DNA of 64,000 bases from Allohahella sp002354735. Its GTDB lineage: Bacteria; Pseudomonadota; Gammaproteobacteria; Pseudomonadales; Oleiphilaceae. The DNA is taken from the NCBI RefSeq assembly GCF_047946665.1, contig NZ_CP172312.1, forward strand, positions 1,860,001-1,924,000, written 5' to 3'. The notes beneath the pieces were generated by a model that saw only the letters and a program-made list of their open reading frames with translations, was not told the DNA's origin and ran no database searches. The number at the start of each line of letters is the position of its first letter. Within the stretch, counting starts at the first letter, position 1. Made by a program: the position numbers and the translations under genes. Below, in pieces: positions 42,140 through 50,604 of the stretch.

Positions 42140-43270
42140 TTACGGTGTTTTCTTCTCGCGCGCTACACGCTCGATGTCTGGCGTCTCGACCTGTACACCC
42201 ATGTTCTGACCACGGTGTCTCAGCATGTGATCCATGAGGGTCAGTGCCATCATGGCTTCGGCAATCGGTGTGGCACGGATACCTACACAAGGATCATGTC
42301 GACCAAGCGTGCGCACCACGACCGGCTCGCCAGCCACATTGATGCTGTCACCCGGCAGATGCAGACTGCTCGTGGGCTTCAGCGCAATACTGGCGACAAT
42401 GGTCTGACCGCTGCTGATGCCGCCGAGAATGCCGCCCGCGTTGTTCGAAAGAAATCCTTCAGGCGTGAGCAGATCACGATGCCGGCTCCCCTTCTGACTC
42501 ACCGAGTCGAAGCCTGCGCCAAACTGCACGCCCTTGACCGCATTAATGCTCATCAGGCCGTGCGCGAGCTCTGCATCCAGCCTGTCGAACACCGGCTCGC
42601 CCAGACCCACAGGCACGCCCGTAGCTGTTACCGTAACCTCGGCACCAACTGAATCGCCTTCCTTGCGCAAGGCATCCATATAGTTCTCGAGCGCTTCTAC
42701 CTGTGCAGAGTTGCCACAAAAGAAGGCGTTATTGTCGGTTTCGGCCCAGTCGAAGGTTTCATCTTCGAAGTGACTCAGGCGAATTGGTCCCAACTGGGAG
42801 AGATAGCCGCGGACCTGTATTCCGTACTGCTCCAGAAGGTATTTTTTGGCGATCGCACCGGCTGCGACCCGCATGGCCGTCTCTCGGGCTGAGCTTCGAC
42901 CGCCACCGCGGTAGTCACGAAAGCCGTATTTGTGCCAGTAGGTGTAGTCGGCATGGGCCGGACGAAACACGTCACTGATATTCGAGTAGTCCTTGGATTT
43001 CTGATCGGTATTGCGAATAAGCAGCCCGATGCTGGTTCCAGTGGTCTTGCCTTCGAATACGCCAGAGAGGATTTCGACCTCATCCGGCTCCTTTCGCTGA
43101 GTGGTATGGCGAGAGGTACCAGGCTTACGGCGATCGAGGTCGACCTGAAGATATTCGGCACTGAGCGCCATGCCCGGCGGGCAACCGTCAACGATGGCGC
43201 CTAGAGCGGGCCCGTGACTCTCACCAAAGGTGGTGACTGTAAAAAGCTTACCGAAGCTATTGCCTGACAT
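42140..43270 (-). CDS. aroC: Chorismate synthase
   Basis: 376 residues. Converts EPSP to chorismate with reduced FMN. Three family signatures are present: GESHGPALGAIVDGCPPG (start), the central GGGRSSARETAMRVAAGAIAKKYL, and the C-terminal RHDPCVGIRATPIAEAMMAL. FMN and substrate residues such as His in RHDP and Arg in RSSARET are intact. Only one bacterial-type chain is present and no flavin reductase gene is nearby. It lies 52 bases after prmB and 7 before the MFS gene. aroG is at the other end of the pathway at 14941. Confidence 0.97.
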   Translation of the reverse strand: MSGNSFGKLFTVTTFGESHGPALGAIVDGCPPGMALSAEYLQVDLDRRKPGTSRHTTQRKEPDEVEILSGVFEGKTTGTSIGLLIRNTDQKSKDYSNISDVFRPAHADYTYWHKYGFRDYRGGGRSSARETAMRVAAGAIAKKYLLEQYGIQVRGYLSQLGPIRLSHFEDETFDWAETDNNAFFCGNSAQVEALENYMDALRKEGDSVGAEVTVTATGVPVGLGEPVFDRLDAELAHGLMSINAVKGVQFGAGFDSVSQKGSRHRDLLTPEGFLSNNAGGILGGISSGQTIVASIALKPTSSLHLPGDSINVAGEPVVVRTLGRHDPCVGIRATPIAEAMMALTLMDHMLRHRGQNMGVQVETPDIERVAREKKTP

Positions 43271-43322
43271 AGACGCTGAATGCCCTGATATTGATTGAAA
43301 CCGAACGCGCCAGTGTAGCCGC

Positions 43323-44264
43323 TTAGCCTTCTAAGTTCAGCAGCTGTTCTCTGGAAACGATGAATACGCCCTCCGCACCACGCTCATCCTCGGGACTTTC
43401 CTCAAGCTCGGGTATCACGAGCGAAAGTCTTGGAAAGGCTTCGAGCAGCCTGGGCAGACTGTTGCCGATTTCGCAGATGAGTATGCCATCGTCGGTCAGG
43501 TAGTCAGGTGCCTCACGCAGCAGCCGCCTGGTGAAATCGAGACCATCTTCACCTGAGGCCAGCGCAAGCTCCGGCTCATGTGCATACTCGGGCGGCAAAT
43601 CGGCCATGTCCTCGGCGTCAACGTATGGCGGGTTGCAAAGAATCACATCGAAACGCTTGCGATAAGCGCCGAGACTTGCGAACAGGTCGCTGTGAATCAC
43701 CGTGGCGTCGCTGAGCCCGTAGCGCGCGACATTTCGTTTTGCAAGTTGGAGTGCAGCCTTAGATATATCGCTGAGCACAACCGTGGCTTCCGGGAAGGTC
43801 ATTGCGGCAGCTACGCCAATGCAGCCTGAGCCACAACAAAGATCGAGAATATGAGTCGGTGCATTGCCGCCTAGCCAGGGCTCCAGCTGGTTTGCCAATA
43901 GTTCGCCCAGATGTGAGCGCGGGATAAGCACATTGCGGTCGATATGGAAAGGCAAGCCCATGAACCAGCCTTCACCAAGCAGATACGGCACCGGCTCCCG
44001 TGCCTCTACGCGGCGTCGAAGCAGCTCAAACAGATGCAGCCGCTCGGAGACCAGCAGGTTGGCATCGAGTAGGCGATCATCACCTTCAGCCGGCAGATGG
44101 AGTGCGCCGAAGACGAGCCGAATGGCTTCATCCCACACATTATCGGTGCCATGACCAAAGTGAACCTCGTGCTGTCGAAACAGCGAGCAACTCAGCCGAA
44201 CCCAATCGCGAACAGTCGCCATCGCTTCAAGATCAGCCGCTTCAAGTGGCTTGATTTCAGTCAT
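43323..44264 (-). CDS. prmB: Ribosomal protein uL3 glutamine methyltransferase PrmB
   Basis: A class I SAM methyltransferase that modifies a Gln of ribosomal protein L3. It has HILDLCCGSGCIGVAAA (SAM motif I) and CNPPYVD, the catalytic NPPY of the HemK/PrmB family. The N-terminal segment VRDWVRLSCSLFRQHEVHFGHGTDNVWDEA is diagnostic of PrmB and absent from PrmC. I prefer the ATG at 44264, with GGAG 9 bases upstream, over one at 44273 that has no spacing from it. The start lies 5 bases or so from the DUF4892 stop. prmB-aroC is a conserved pair. Confidence 0.94.
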   Translation of the reverse strand: MTEIKPLEAADLEAMATVRDWVRLSCSLFRQHEVHFGHGTDNVWDEAIRLVFGALHLPAEGDDRLLDANLLVSERLHLFELLRRRVEAREPVPYLLGEGWFMGLPFHIDRNVLIPRSHLGELLANQLEPWLGGNAPTHILDLCCGSGCIGVAAAMTFPEATVVLSDISKAALQLAKRNVARYGLSDATVIHSDLFASLGAYRKRFDVILCNPPYVDAEDMADLPPEYAHEPELALASGEDGLDFTRRLLREAPDYLTDDGILICEIGNSLPRLLEAFPRLSLVIPELEESPEDERGAEGVFIVSREQLLNLEG

Positions 44265-45351
44265 TGCCAGCATCTCCAGCCGGTAGCCATACCAATTCTA
44301 CATAGCGCACGAGCCCACCCACTTCCGCATCGACGCTCGACCTGTCCGAGATGGGAGCCAGGTTCTGCAACTGGTCTCGCCACGGACCTATGGTCAGGGC
44401 CTCGACTTCATCCAGCTGCACATATCGGCGGCGGAGATAGGTTCGCACCAGACTGCCGAGCTTCGCAGCCTCTCGATAGTTTCGCTTCGCGTCGATATTG
44501 GGCTGCTCACTGAAACTGCCGATGATGATGCGTCCCGACCTGCTGTCGAAGCCGAGCGAAGCTACTTCCGCGAACCACTGCTCAAGCCGTGAATCGAAGG
44601 TCCTGCTGGACTGTACGCCTTCAGCCGTGACCACCAGAGTTCGCACATCACCAGCCGTTTTCAGTAGCTTATCAAAGCGCTTAATCTCGACGAGCGCCTC
44701 TGGGCCTATCGTTATCGGGAGCGGTGTCGGTCGCTCGGTCTCAGCAGTCGGTGGTCTTGCTTCGGGCGAGGGCAAGTCACCTCGCCTGGCGTTTAGCTGA
44801 GTCGAGAGCAGTTTCGCGTCGCCCTCGAGCGCCAGTACCCGCTCGTAGCGAATCTGTTCCACATGCGCGTACAGCCGCTGGTTGCCACGACGAATGACGT
44901 AGGCTGTTACGAGATAGCTGTCGTCCCCTTCCCACAGACGAGCGGCCAGATATCGCTGGTTCCGGTCACGCCCATAGAGAATCCTTCGATCGAATACCGT
45001 ATTCGCCCAGTCATTGCTACGCCCGCAGTTCCGGGCCTCGCATTTGAACAGGAGCAGCCCGCTCTGACGACTGACCTCTGCCATGTAATGCTCGAACACT
45101 TCGTCGACGTCGTGGCGCTGGGGAATTTCATAGGTGGCGGTAACACGGTTTCCACTGACTCTCACGGCGCCAACGGCCCTGAGTCCACTGTTGCTGTCTG
45201 AAACCCGGCCGGTCATGACCTCATATTCAGGCTTGTTGTCTTCGCTGCTGCTTTCAAGTTCCGAGAACGGAAACGGACTCAGGAGCAGGTCCTTTGCCCA
45301 TAGCGAATGGCAAAAGACCATGAGCACCAGGAGGCATATGCTTCGCATCAT
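44257..45351 (-). CDS. DUF4892 family secreted protein
   Basis: 364 residues with an N-terminal signal peptide (MMRSICLLVLMVFCHSLWA). It matches DUF4892: a first domain with FEHYMAEVSRQSGLLLFKCEARNCGRSNDWAN, where the two Cys of CEARNCGRS could form a disulfide, then DRNQRYLAARL. A linker rich in Pro (about 200-220) precedes a second domain with EIKRFDKLLKTAGDVRTLVVT and SGRIIIGSFSEQPN that resembles an OmpA/peptidoglycan-binding tail. The function is unknown. Its ATG overlaps the alpha/beta hydrolase stop by 4 bases, and prmB starts at its end. Confidence 0.75.
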   Translation of the reverse strand: MMRSICLLVLMVFCHSLWAKDLLLSPFPFSELESSSEDNKPEYEVMTGRVSDSNSGLRAVGAVRVSGNRVTATYEIPQRHDVDEVFEHYMAEVSRQSGLLLFKCEARNCGRSNDWANTVFDRRILYGRDRNQRYLAARLWEGDDSYLVTAYVIRRGNQRLYAHVEQIRYERVLALEGDAKLLSTQLNARRGDLPSPEARPPTAETERPTPLPITIGPEALVEIKRFDKLLKTAGDVRTLVVTAEGVQSSRTFDSRLEQWFAEVASLGFDSRSGRIIIGSFSEQPNIDAKRNYREAAKLGSLVRTYLRRRYVQLDEVEALTIGPWRDQLQNLAPISDRSSVDAEVGGLVRYVELVWLPAGDAGND

Positions 45352-46352
45352 GACGTGCTCCGAGTTTGCTTAAGGAAGGCCTGGATGTGTCGCGCCATGG
45401 CGGTATAATCTCCATCCAGATGACCGTGATGGTTACCTTCGACGGTGACGACCTGCAGGAAACCGGCGCTGCCATCGAGTGTCTCTCGCAAAATCCGCAG
45501 GCGATCATTGCGACTCTCATCGGGCGATATGAAACCCTTGCTGGTTACGATCAACAGTGTGGGTAATGTCTGGTTCTTCAGTAGATCAATGACCTGCGGC
45601 TCGGTCATGCGTTGACTCGAGGGTAGACGCAGACGGGGATCTGAGCGCCAGGTCCAGCCTCCATCGCAGGGCTTGAGCGCCCTGGTCACGAGCGCTTCGG
45701 CAGCAGACTCGGAAAGTCCGCCAAAACCCAGCATTCTCGCTTTGCAGACGGCCTCGATACTCGGGTAAACCGGTCGTTCGTTATCCAGGCGACGCCGATT
45801 GCGCGCCTTGACGAGGAATTTCTGTAACTGCGCCGCTGTCTCTTCCGCGGGCCCACTGAGAGGGCCGAGCGCTTCGATACTGATCAGTCCGGTAACGCGC
45901 TCCGCCGCCACTGCGGCATAAGTCAGGCTGATCACACCACCGAGCGAATGACCGAGCAGATAGAGTGGTCTTGTTGCCGCCACTTCGCCATTCTCGACCG
46001 TAGACGGCTCGCAGTTGAAGGAAAAGTCCGCACTAGCCTCGCCAGTGAGCCAGTCGATTACGATGTCGAGCGTCTGAACATAATCGACCACATGGTAGCC
46101 CCCACCCGGAGGACGATGCTCACTTAGACCATGCCCAGGGAGATCGATTGCCAGCACATCCGCATCCTGCGCCAGTAGCGGGGCGATGCGATGGAAAGAC
46201 TCCGCATTGTCCAGCCAGCCGTGCAAAGCCAGAAAACAGGGTCGATTTGCTGAGGGCTTAGTCGCGGTACTCCAGTAGAGTGCCGCCAGTTCGCCCACCG
46301 CCGTCGGGATGCTGAGGGCCTGCGCAGCTAGGGTCTCTGACGATGCCTGCAT
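45348..46352 (-). CDS. Alpha/beta hydrolase
   Basis: 334 residues. Catalytic triad positions are visible: the oxyanion region FLALHGWLDN, the nucleophile in GHSLGG, and the His in EGNHHGHLDG, with an Asp presumably in ISPDESRND. DLPGHGLSEH is the usual motif between the first elements. An insert (about ASADFSFNCEPSTVENGE) interrupts the region between beta-strands 4 and 5, and a cap of about 100 residues follows the nucleophile. The substrate is unknown. It lies 3 bases after tatD and overlaps DUF4892, so it is part of a tight operon. Confidence 0.88.
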   Translation of the reverse strand: MQASSETLAAQALSIPTAVGELAALYWSTATKPSANRPCFLALHGWLDNAESFHRIAPLLAQDADVLAIDLPGHGLSEHRPPGGGYHVVDYVQTLDIVIDWLTGEASADFSFNCEPSTVENGEVAATRPLYLLGHSLGGVISLTYAAVAAERVTGLISIEALGPLSGPAEETAAQLQKFLVKARNRRRLDNERPVYPSIEAVCKARMLGFGGLSESAAEALVTRALKPCDGGWTWRSDPRLRLPSSQRMTEPQVIDLLKNQTLPTLLIVTSKGFISPDESRNDRLRILRETLDGSAGFLQVVTVEGNHHGHLDGDYTAMARHIQAFLKQTRSTS

Positions 46353-46355
46353 CGC

Positions 46356-47171
46356 TCAGTTCACCGGGATGGCGCGATCGAACAGTTCAAAGAAGTTGTT
46401 CCGAGTCTGCTCAGCGATCACTGCCGGCGCCACACCCTTGACCTCAGCCATGCAATGCGCCACTTCGACCACCCACTTCGGCTGATTACTCTTACCTCTG
46501 TAGGGCATGGGCGCCAGATACGGCGAATCGGTTTCGATCAACAGGTTTGACAGCGGCAGCGCCTTTACTGTCGCCCTGAGGTCGGCAGCATTCTTGAATG
46601 TAATGATGCCGGAAAAGGAAACGTAGAAGCCGAAGTCGACGGCTGCCTGAGCCATTTCGAGGGTATCCGTGAAGCAGTGCAATACGCCGCGGAGCCCCTG
46701 CCCCACATAGGCCTTCAGCAGCCTCAAGGTGTCCTCACGAGCTTCCCGACTGTGTACGATGACTGGCAGACCGAGTTCACATGCCGCAATGAGTTGGGTT
46801 TCGAAGCGATTGAGCTGATCCTGCCTGTTGCCCTGCCCTTTGAAGTAGTCCAGTCCGCACTCGCCAATCGCAACCACTTTCTCGCTGCTGCCCGCAAGCT
46901 GTATCAGCGTATCGACACTGGGGTCGATGCTGAACTCGTCTTCACCCAGTGGGTGCACGCCGACCGAGCACCAGACATCATCGTGAGCATCGGCCACGGC
47001 CCTGACCGCTTCAAAGTTATCGAGATCAATATCGACACAGAGAAAACCGTCGACGCCACGGCCACGTGCCTCTTCGAGCGCCGCAGCCAGGCGGCTTGCA
47101 TAAATATCGGGTGTGGCGGCATCGCCCAGATCGAGACGGTCGAGATGGCAATGAGAATCTATGAACTTCAA
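46356..47171 (-). CDS. tatD: TatD-family metal-dependent deoxyribonuclease
   Basis: A TIM-barrel metal hydrolase of the YcfH/TatD family. HxH is in FIDSHCHLDRL, then VGVHP, GECGLDYFKG (Glu ligand), PVIVHSREA, LHCFTDTLEMA, SFSGIITFKNA and LIETDSPYLAPMPYRGKSNQP (Asp ligand). I favour a TTG start at 47171 (then KFIDSHCHLD), with AAAGG 7 bases upstream. The longest frame begins at a GTG 8 codons earlier (47195) with no ribosome site. It lies after pilZ, the order known from Pseudomonas (holB-pilZ-tatD), although holB is not here. Confidence 0.92.
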   Translation of the reverse strand: MKFIDSHCHLDRLDLGDAATPDIYASRLAAALEEARGRGVDGFLCVDIDLDNFEAVRAVADAHDDVWCSVGVHPLGEDEFSIDPSVDTLIQLAGSSEKVVAIGECGLDYFKGQGNRQDQLNRFETQLIAACELGLPVIVHSREAREDTLRLLKAYVGQGLRGVLHCFTDTLEMAQAAVDFGFYVSFSGIITFKNAADLRATVKALPLSNLLIETDSPYLAPMPYRGKSNQPKWVVEVAHCMAEVKGVAPAVIAEQTRNNFFELFDRAIPVN

Positions 47172-47213
47172 TGAGGAACCTTTCGTTGGCAACACGGAAA
47201 ATAGGCAACACTG

Positions 47214-47230
47214 GAATCTGGTTTAGATTC
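47214..47230. repeat. Short inverted repeat between pilZ and tatD
   Basis: GAATCT, loop GGTTT, AGATTC: a perfect 6-bp stem in the gap between the pilZ stop (47269) and the tatD start. It is weak, A+T-containing and without a T tract. It may stabilise the transcript between the genes or have no role. Confidence 0.3.
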
Positions 47231-47268
47231 AAAGTCTGCCCATTGACCGAAGCGAACGCAAGCGCTCT

Positions 47269-47616
47269 CTACATGGTGTGGGTCGGTCGGTCGCTCCCCA
47301 GCGCACCAGCGAGATAGGTTTCGATTTTGCCTTTGGCGATTTCATCGTCGCCGGTGAACTGTATACCGATGCCGGCAGCTTTGTTGCCCTGGGACCCTTT
47401 GGGCGTGAGCCAGACGACCTTGCCAGGGATAGGTATCTTGTCAGGCTCATCCATCAGCGACAGCAGGAGGAAGACCTCGTCACCATAGAGGTAGGTCTTG
47501 CTCGTGGGAATGAACAAGCCACCGCGCTTGATGAAGGGCATGTAGCTCGCATACAGTACGCCCTTATCCTTGATCGTGAGCGTCAAGATGCCGCTACGTC
47601 CGCCTGAAGGAATCAT
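47269..47616 (-). CDS. pilZ: Type IV pilus protein PilZ
   Basis: 115 residues, the namesake single-domain PilZ. It ends with the family pattern TPKGSQGNKAAGIGIQFTGDD and has the strand SGILTLTIKDKGVLYASYMPFIKRGGLFIPT typical of Pseudomonas/Xanthomonas PilZ. The RxxxR c-di-GMP motif of most PilZ domains is absent, as in known PilZ, which works by contacting PilB and FimX. It starts at 47616, divergent from the binding-protein gene. It is the first gene of a leftward run to 40933 that includes tatD, prmB and aroC. FimV at 33031 suggests the cell has type IV pili. Confidence 0.93.
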   Translation of the reverse strand: MIPSGGRSGILTLTIKDKGVLYASYMPFIKRGGLFIPTSKTYLYGDEVFLLLSLMDEPDKIPIPGKVVWLTPKGSQGNKAAGIGIQFTGDDEIAKGKIETYLAGALGSDRPTHTM

Positions 47617-47651
47617 AAAATCTGTTCCGCGTCGTCAACTATTGAATATCG

Positions 47652-47669
47652 GTCTGACCATAGTCAGAC
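47652..47669. promoter_or_regulatory. 18-bp palindrome in the pilZ/binding-protein divergent region
   Basis: GTCTGAC, CATA, GTCAGAC: a perfect 7-bp inverted repeat with a 4-base spacer, 36 bases from the pilZ start. It is well placed for a regulator of either gene. A near direct repeat ATAGTCAGACTT (47660-47671) and ATAGTCAAACTT (47680-47691), 20 bases apart, overlaps it. It does not resemble the known Zur box. Confidence 0.45.
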
Positions 47670-47679
47670 TTTCAGAAGT

Positions 47680-48747
47680 ATAGTCAAACTTGCGCTGAGA
47701 GCCACAGTCGGGCTGCTGCTGCTGAGCGGCTGTTCCCGCGAGGAGACAACGCCCCCAGTTGGCGCGGTCAGCTCGAGTGGCGACAAAGTGGTGATCATCA
47801 GTTCGCTCAAACCCTTCGCATTACTTATCGACGAGGTCTACGGCGATGTCGTCGAAAGCAGCTATCTGGTACCACCAGAGCAGTCGCCCCACCACGTGAC
47901 CCTGAAACCGTCTGCGGTCAATCGCCTCAGAGGCGCTGACTTGGCCTTATGGGCGGGGCCAGAGCTCGAGAGCTTTCTGCCCAATCTGCTGGATCGGTTC
48001 GAGTTCAAAGCGCTTGGCGCCGAACCAGCGTCGATACCGCCAGACGGGGCCCGCTTTCAGCTCGCTGCGCTTACAGTTCTTCCGAGCCACCTGCTTGTCG
48101 AATACCAGGACGGGAAGGAAAACGCCGAAGACAAAGAGCAGCCTGAACAAGGCGGGCATAGCCATGCCCTCGGCAGCATCGACCCCCACTTCTGGTTGAG
48201 TCTGGACGCTGTCGAGGCCTTATTGATAGCACTTGAGCCAGTTATCGTGCGCTTGCACACAGGTAACGCGCATGCCGACCCAGCACGCGAGGCGCTGACC
48301 AGAGAAAAACTCAGCTCCGCACGAGAGAGATTCATAGATAAGCTGAGATCGTCGTTCCCCTTGCGCGGATCAGAGATCGTAGACAAATTTCCGCTGATTT
48401 ATAGCTATCACCCCGCCTTCAACTATCTCCTGGCGGATCTTGGCATTCCTGATGAAGGCTATCTGACGAAGAATCCGGAATCGGGCGTGCCCCCGTCCGC
48501 AATTGCCGCATTCCTGGAAGCCGCATCGCAAAACGAAGTTTGTATGCTGGCCGAGCCACAGTACCGGCAACCGGTCGAGCGTCTGATGGCCCGATTAGCC
48601 GACGATGCGCATGCTCGGACAAGGACGGTTGTAGCAGACCCGCTAGGCGTGGAGGCTGCCAGTTTCTCTGAACTCTATGGCAATGTTCGTAAAGCGCTTA
48701 GAGCCTGCCTGGGCGCTGAACCTCTCACCACCCAGCCCGCTGCCTAG
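47680..48747 (+). CDS. Metal ABC transporter substrate-binding lipoprotein (ZnuA-like), no canonical start
   Basis: A cluster A-I metal-binding protein. Family motifs are VIISSLKPFALL, the ligand in SPHHVTLKPS (His71, His72), LWAGPELESF, His170 in DPHFWLSL and His244 in YSYHPAFNYL. The His-rich loop is short (HSHA). Upstream of the first GTG (47788) the frame remains open to a TGA at 47605 and encodes a lipoprotein signal, with Cys18 in LLLLSGC, but contains no ATG, GTG or TTG. I therefore place the start at ATA 47680, giving a good 17-residue signal; ATT 47641 and CTG 47695 are alternatives. Translation from 47788 would lack the lipobox. No ABC permease or ATPase lies nearby, so it is an orphan. 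Confidence 0.8.
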   Translation: MVKLALRATVGLLLLSGCSREETTPPVGAVSSSGDKVVIISSLKPFALLIDEVYGDVVESSYLVPPEQSPHHVTLKPSAVNRLRGADLALWAGPELESFLPNLLDRFEFKALGAEPASIPPDGARFQLAALTVLPSHLLVEYQDGKENAEDKEQPEQGGHSHALGSIDPHFWLSLDAVEALLIALEPVIVRLHTGNAHADPAREALTREKLSSARERFIDKLRSSFPLRGSEIVDKFPLIYSYHPAFNYLLADLGIPDEGYLTKNPESGVPPSAIAAFLEAASQNEVCMLAEPQYRQPVERLMARLADDAHARTRTVVADPLGVEAASFSELYGNVRKALRACLGAEPLTTQPAA

Positions 48748-49676
48748 CGCCCTGTCGAATTGTCTGAGGCCGGCTCAGAGCTTCTGGACGGCGGCTGAGC
48801 GCTGGATAGCAGCTGCCAACCATAGCGATTGAAGAATTTGACTGCAGAGCTCAGGAACAGACGGATGTGCGTCAGGCCCTTGCGCCCCGCGCCACCACCG
48901 TAGTGACTGATACGCAGCGTTGGCAGAGCGACCACCCGCCCGAGCATGCCAGCCCGCAGCGACAGGTCGTAATCTTCGAAATACAGAAAGAAATCTTCCG
49001 CAAAACCGCCCAACTGCCTCCAGCATGAGGTCGGCAAGATCATGCAGCAGCCGCTGACCAGCAGCGGCTCGTAGGGTGTGCCGGCATCGCGCTCAGTATG
49101 CATTTCGTAAAAAGCACGGTCACGGCTGGCCGCCCGAACACCCAGGAACCGGCTCGCAAAGGTCAGTGCGCCGGGATACCGCTTGTGCAGGTATTGCGCC
49201 TGACCGGTCTCGGGATCTGAAGCATCGGGTGCGAGCAGCGCGACATCAGGCCGCTCCTGCAGGTAGAGGACTGCGTTCAGCAGCATATCTTCCGCCAGCA
49301 ACACATCGGGGTTCAGTACGATGACATAATCGCTTGCCGAATCATTAAGCGCCAGGTTGTTGGCCGACCCGTAGCCAAGATTGGCACTGCTGTAGATGAT
49401 CTCGAGGTGGACCCCAACATGTGCCAATACCGCCTTCAACTGAACCGAATAGCGCTGCAGATGGTCACCGGTGTTATCGACGATCGTAACAGTGAGCTGT
49501 GTATCGGGGAGAGAGGTCTGCAAATGTCGAAAGGCATCGGCAAGCGAGCTCAAGGTGCCGCTCAGACGGCCAATATCTGAAAAGAAACTCACGATGGCGA
49601 CGTCGAGTCTGAGGCCATTGACCGCCCTCATCTCACTGGAGAGGTCGTTGACGCGGCTCCCTCTACTATTCGCCAT
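48744..49676 (-). CDS. Glycosyltransferase family 2 (WbbL-like rhamnosyltransferase type)
   Basis: 310 residues, cytoplasmic GT-A fold. It has VAIVSFFSD at the start, VTIVDNTGD, SSANLGYGSANNLAL (the N-x-G-F/Y-x-x-x-N motif), LNPDVLLAEDM in place of DxD, SGCCMILPTSCWRQLGGF, then EDYDLSLRAGM with the catalytic ED. No membrane segment is seen. The start at 49676 overlaps the epimerase gene by 11 bases; the frame is open further upstream but those residues overlap that gene in full. The stop codon overlaps that of the rightward binding-protein gene. The sugar is not certain, but the pattern is that of rhamnosyl- or related deoxysugar-transferases. Confidence 0.85.
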   Translation of the reverse strand: MANSRGSRVNDLSSEMRAVNGLRLDVAIVSFFSDIGRLSGTLSSLADAFRHLQTSLPDTQLTVTIVDNTGDHLQRYSVQLKAVLAHVGVHLEIIYSSANLGYGSANNLALNDSASDYVIVLNPDVLLAEDMLLNAVLYLQERPDVALLAPDASDPETGQAQYLHKRYPGALTFASRFLGVRAASRDRAFYEMHTERDAGTPYEPLLVSGCCMILPTSCWRQLGGFAEDFFLYFEDYDLSLRAGMLGRVVALPTLRISHYGGGAGRKGLTHIRLFLSSAVKFFNRYGWQLLSSAQPPSRSSEPASDNSTGR

Positions 49677-50604
49677 CGTTGAGGATTTCCAGCACACCCC
49701 TACCGGGCTTCCAGTTTGACGGGTACTCCACACCACTGATGTCGACTTCCAGGTCGCCAAACAGCTTCTCCGCGAAGCCGAGCTTGTCGGCAATTCGCCT
49801 GGCAAGGCGACCAGGCAGCGCGTCATGAGCGAATGTCCTGCATTCCACGCCGAGCTGTGAACAGATGTATCGATACAGTGCTTCGGTGGAGTATGGGTGC
49901 GGATCTGCGACCAGAAGAATTTCCTCCTTGTTTTGCGAGCTGGCACACGCTTCTATCAAGGATACTAGGGTGGGCAGGTGAATCAAACTTTTACGGTTGC
50001 TTACGCCTTCGAGTGGCAGTGGCAAGCCTACGCGCGCAGCTATCTTCAGCAGACCCAGATTACCTTTGAAATCTGCGCCATACACCAGGGGAAAGCGCAG
50101 AATTGAGCACGCCATACCGGATTGACTGCAGTGGCGCAGCAGCGCAACTTCACCGGCGCGCTTGGAGCGCCCATACTCGGTATCGGGATCCGCAAGCGTG
50201 TAGCGGTCAATCTTACCGCAATCAGAGGGGAAAACCTTGATCGTGCTGAGCAGTATAAAGCGCTGAACATTATGTCTGGCGCACTGCGCTGCAAAGGCAT
50301 CCACGCCCTCTGAATTGACCAGGTAGAAGGCTGGATCAGACTTGGCTGCATGGGCCGCCCCTGCGCAATGGATCACGACCTCCGCACCCTCAAGCCATGA
50401 TTCATCGGAAGAGTCAGTGATCGCTGTCAGATCAGGTACTACGACAACATTCAGCGTGTTGGGATAACGGGCCACTTCATCCGTGAGCGTCTGGCTGGCC
50501 GCGCTGGTTCTGACCACGGCCGTGAGCTCGTGGCCAGCCAACAGGCAGGCGCGGACAACGGACCGGCCAATGAAGCCATTCGCGCCGGTAACAACAAGCT
50601 TCAT
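49666..50604 (-). CDS. NAD-dependent epimerase/dehydratase (WbpV-like 4-reductase)
   Basis: 312 residues, extended short-chain dehydrogenase. NAD site TGANGFIG at the N-terminus; VIHCAGAAHA; the catalytic Tyr-Lys in EYGRSKRAGE (YxxxK) and LLST upstream. It is closest in order and pattern to WbpV/FnlC-type reductases that turn the 4-keto sugar made by WbpM into UDP-QuiNAc or a related sugar. Its ATG overlaps the stop of the glycosyl-1-phosphate transferase by 4 bases. The assignment to this step is from neighbours; UDP-glucose 4-epimerase-like activity is also possible. Confidence 0.84.
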   Translation of the reverse strand: MKLVVTGANGFIGRSVVRACLLAGHELTAVVRTSAASQTLTDEVARYPNTLNVVVVPDLTAITDSSDESWLEGAEVVIHCAGAAHAAKSDPAFYLVNSEGVDAFAAQCARHNVQRFILLSTIKVFPSDCGKIDRYTLADPDTEYGRSKRAGEVALLRHCSQSGMACSILRFPLVYGADFKGNLGLLKIAARVGLPLPLEGVSNRKSLIHLPTLVSLIEACASSQNKEEILLVADPHPYSTEALYRYICSQLGVECRTFAHDALPGRLARRIADKLGFAEKLFGDLEVDISGVEYPSNWKPGRGVLEILNDGE

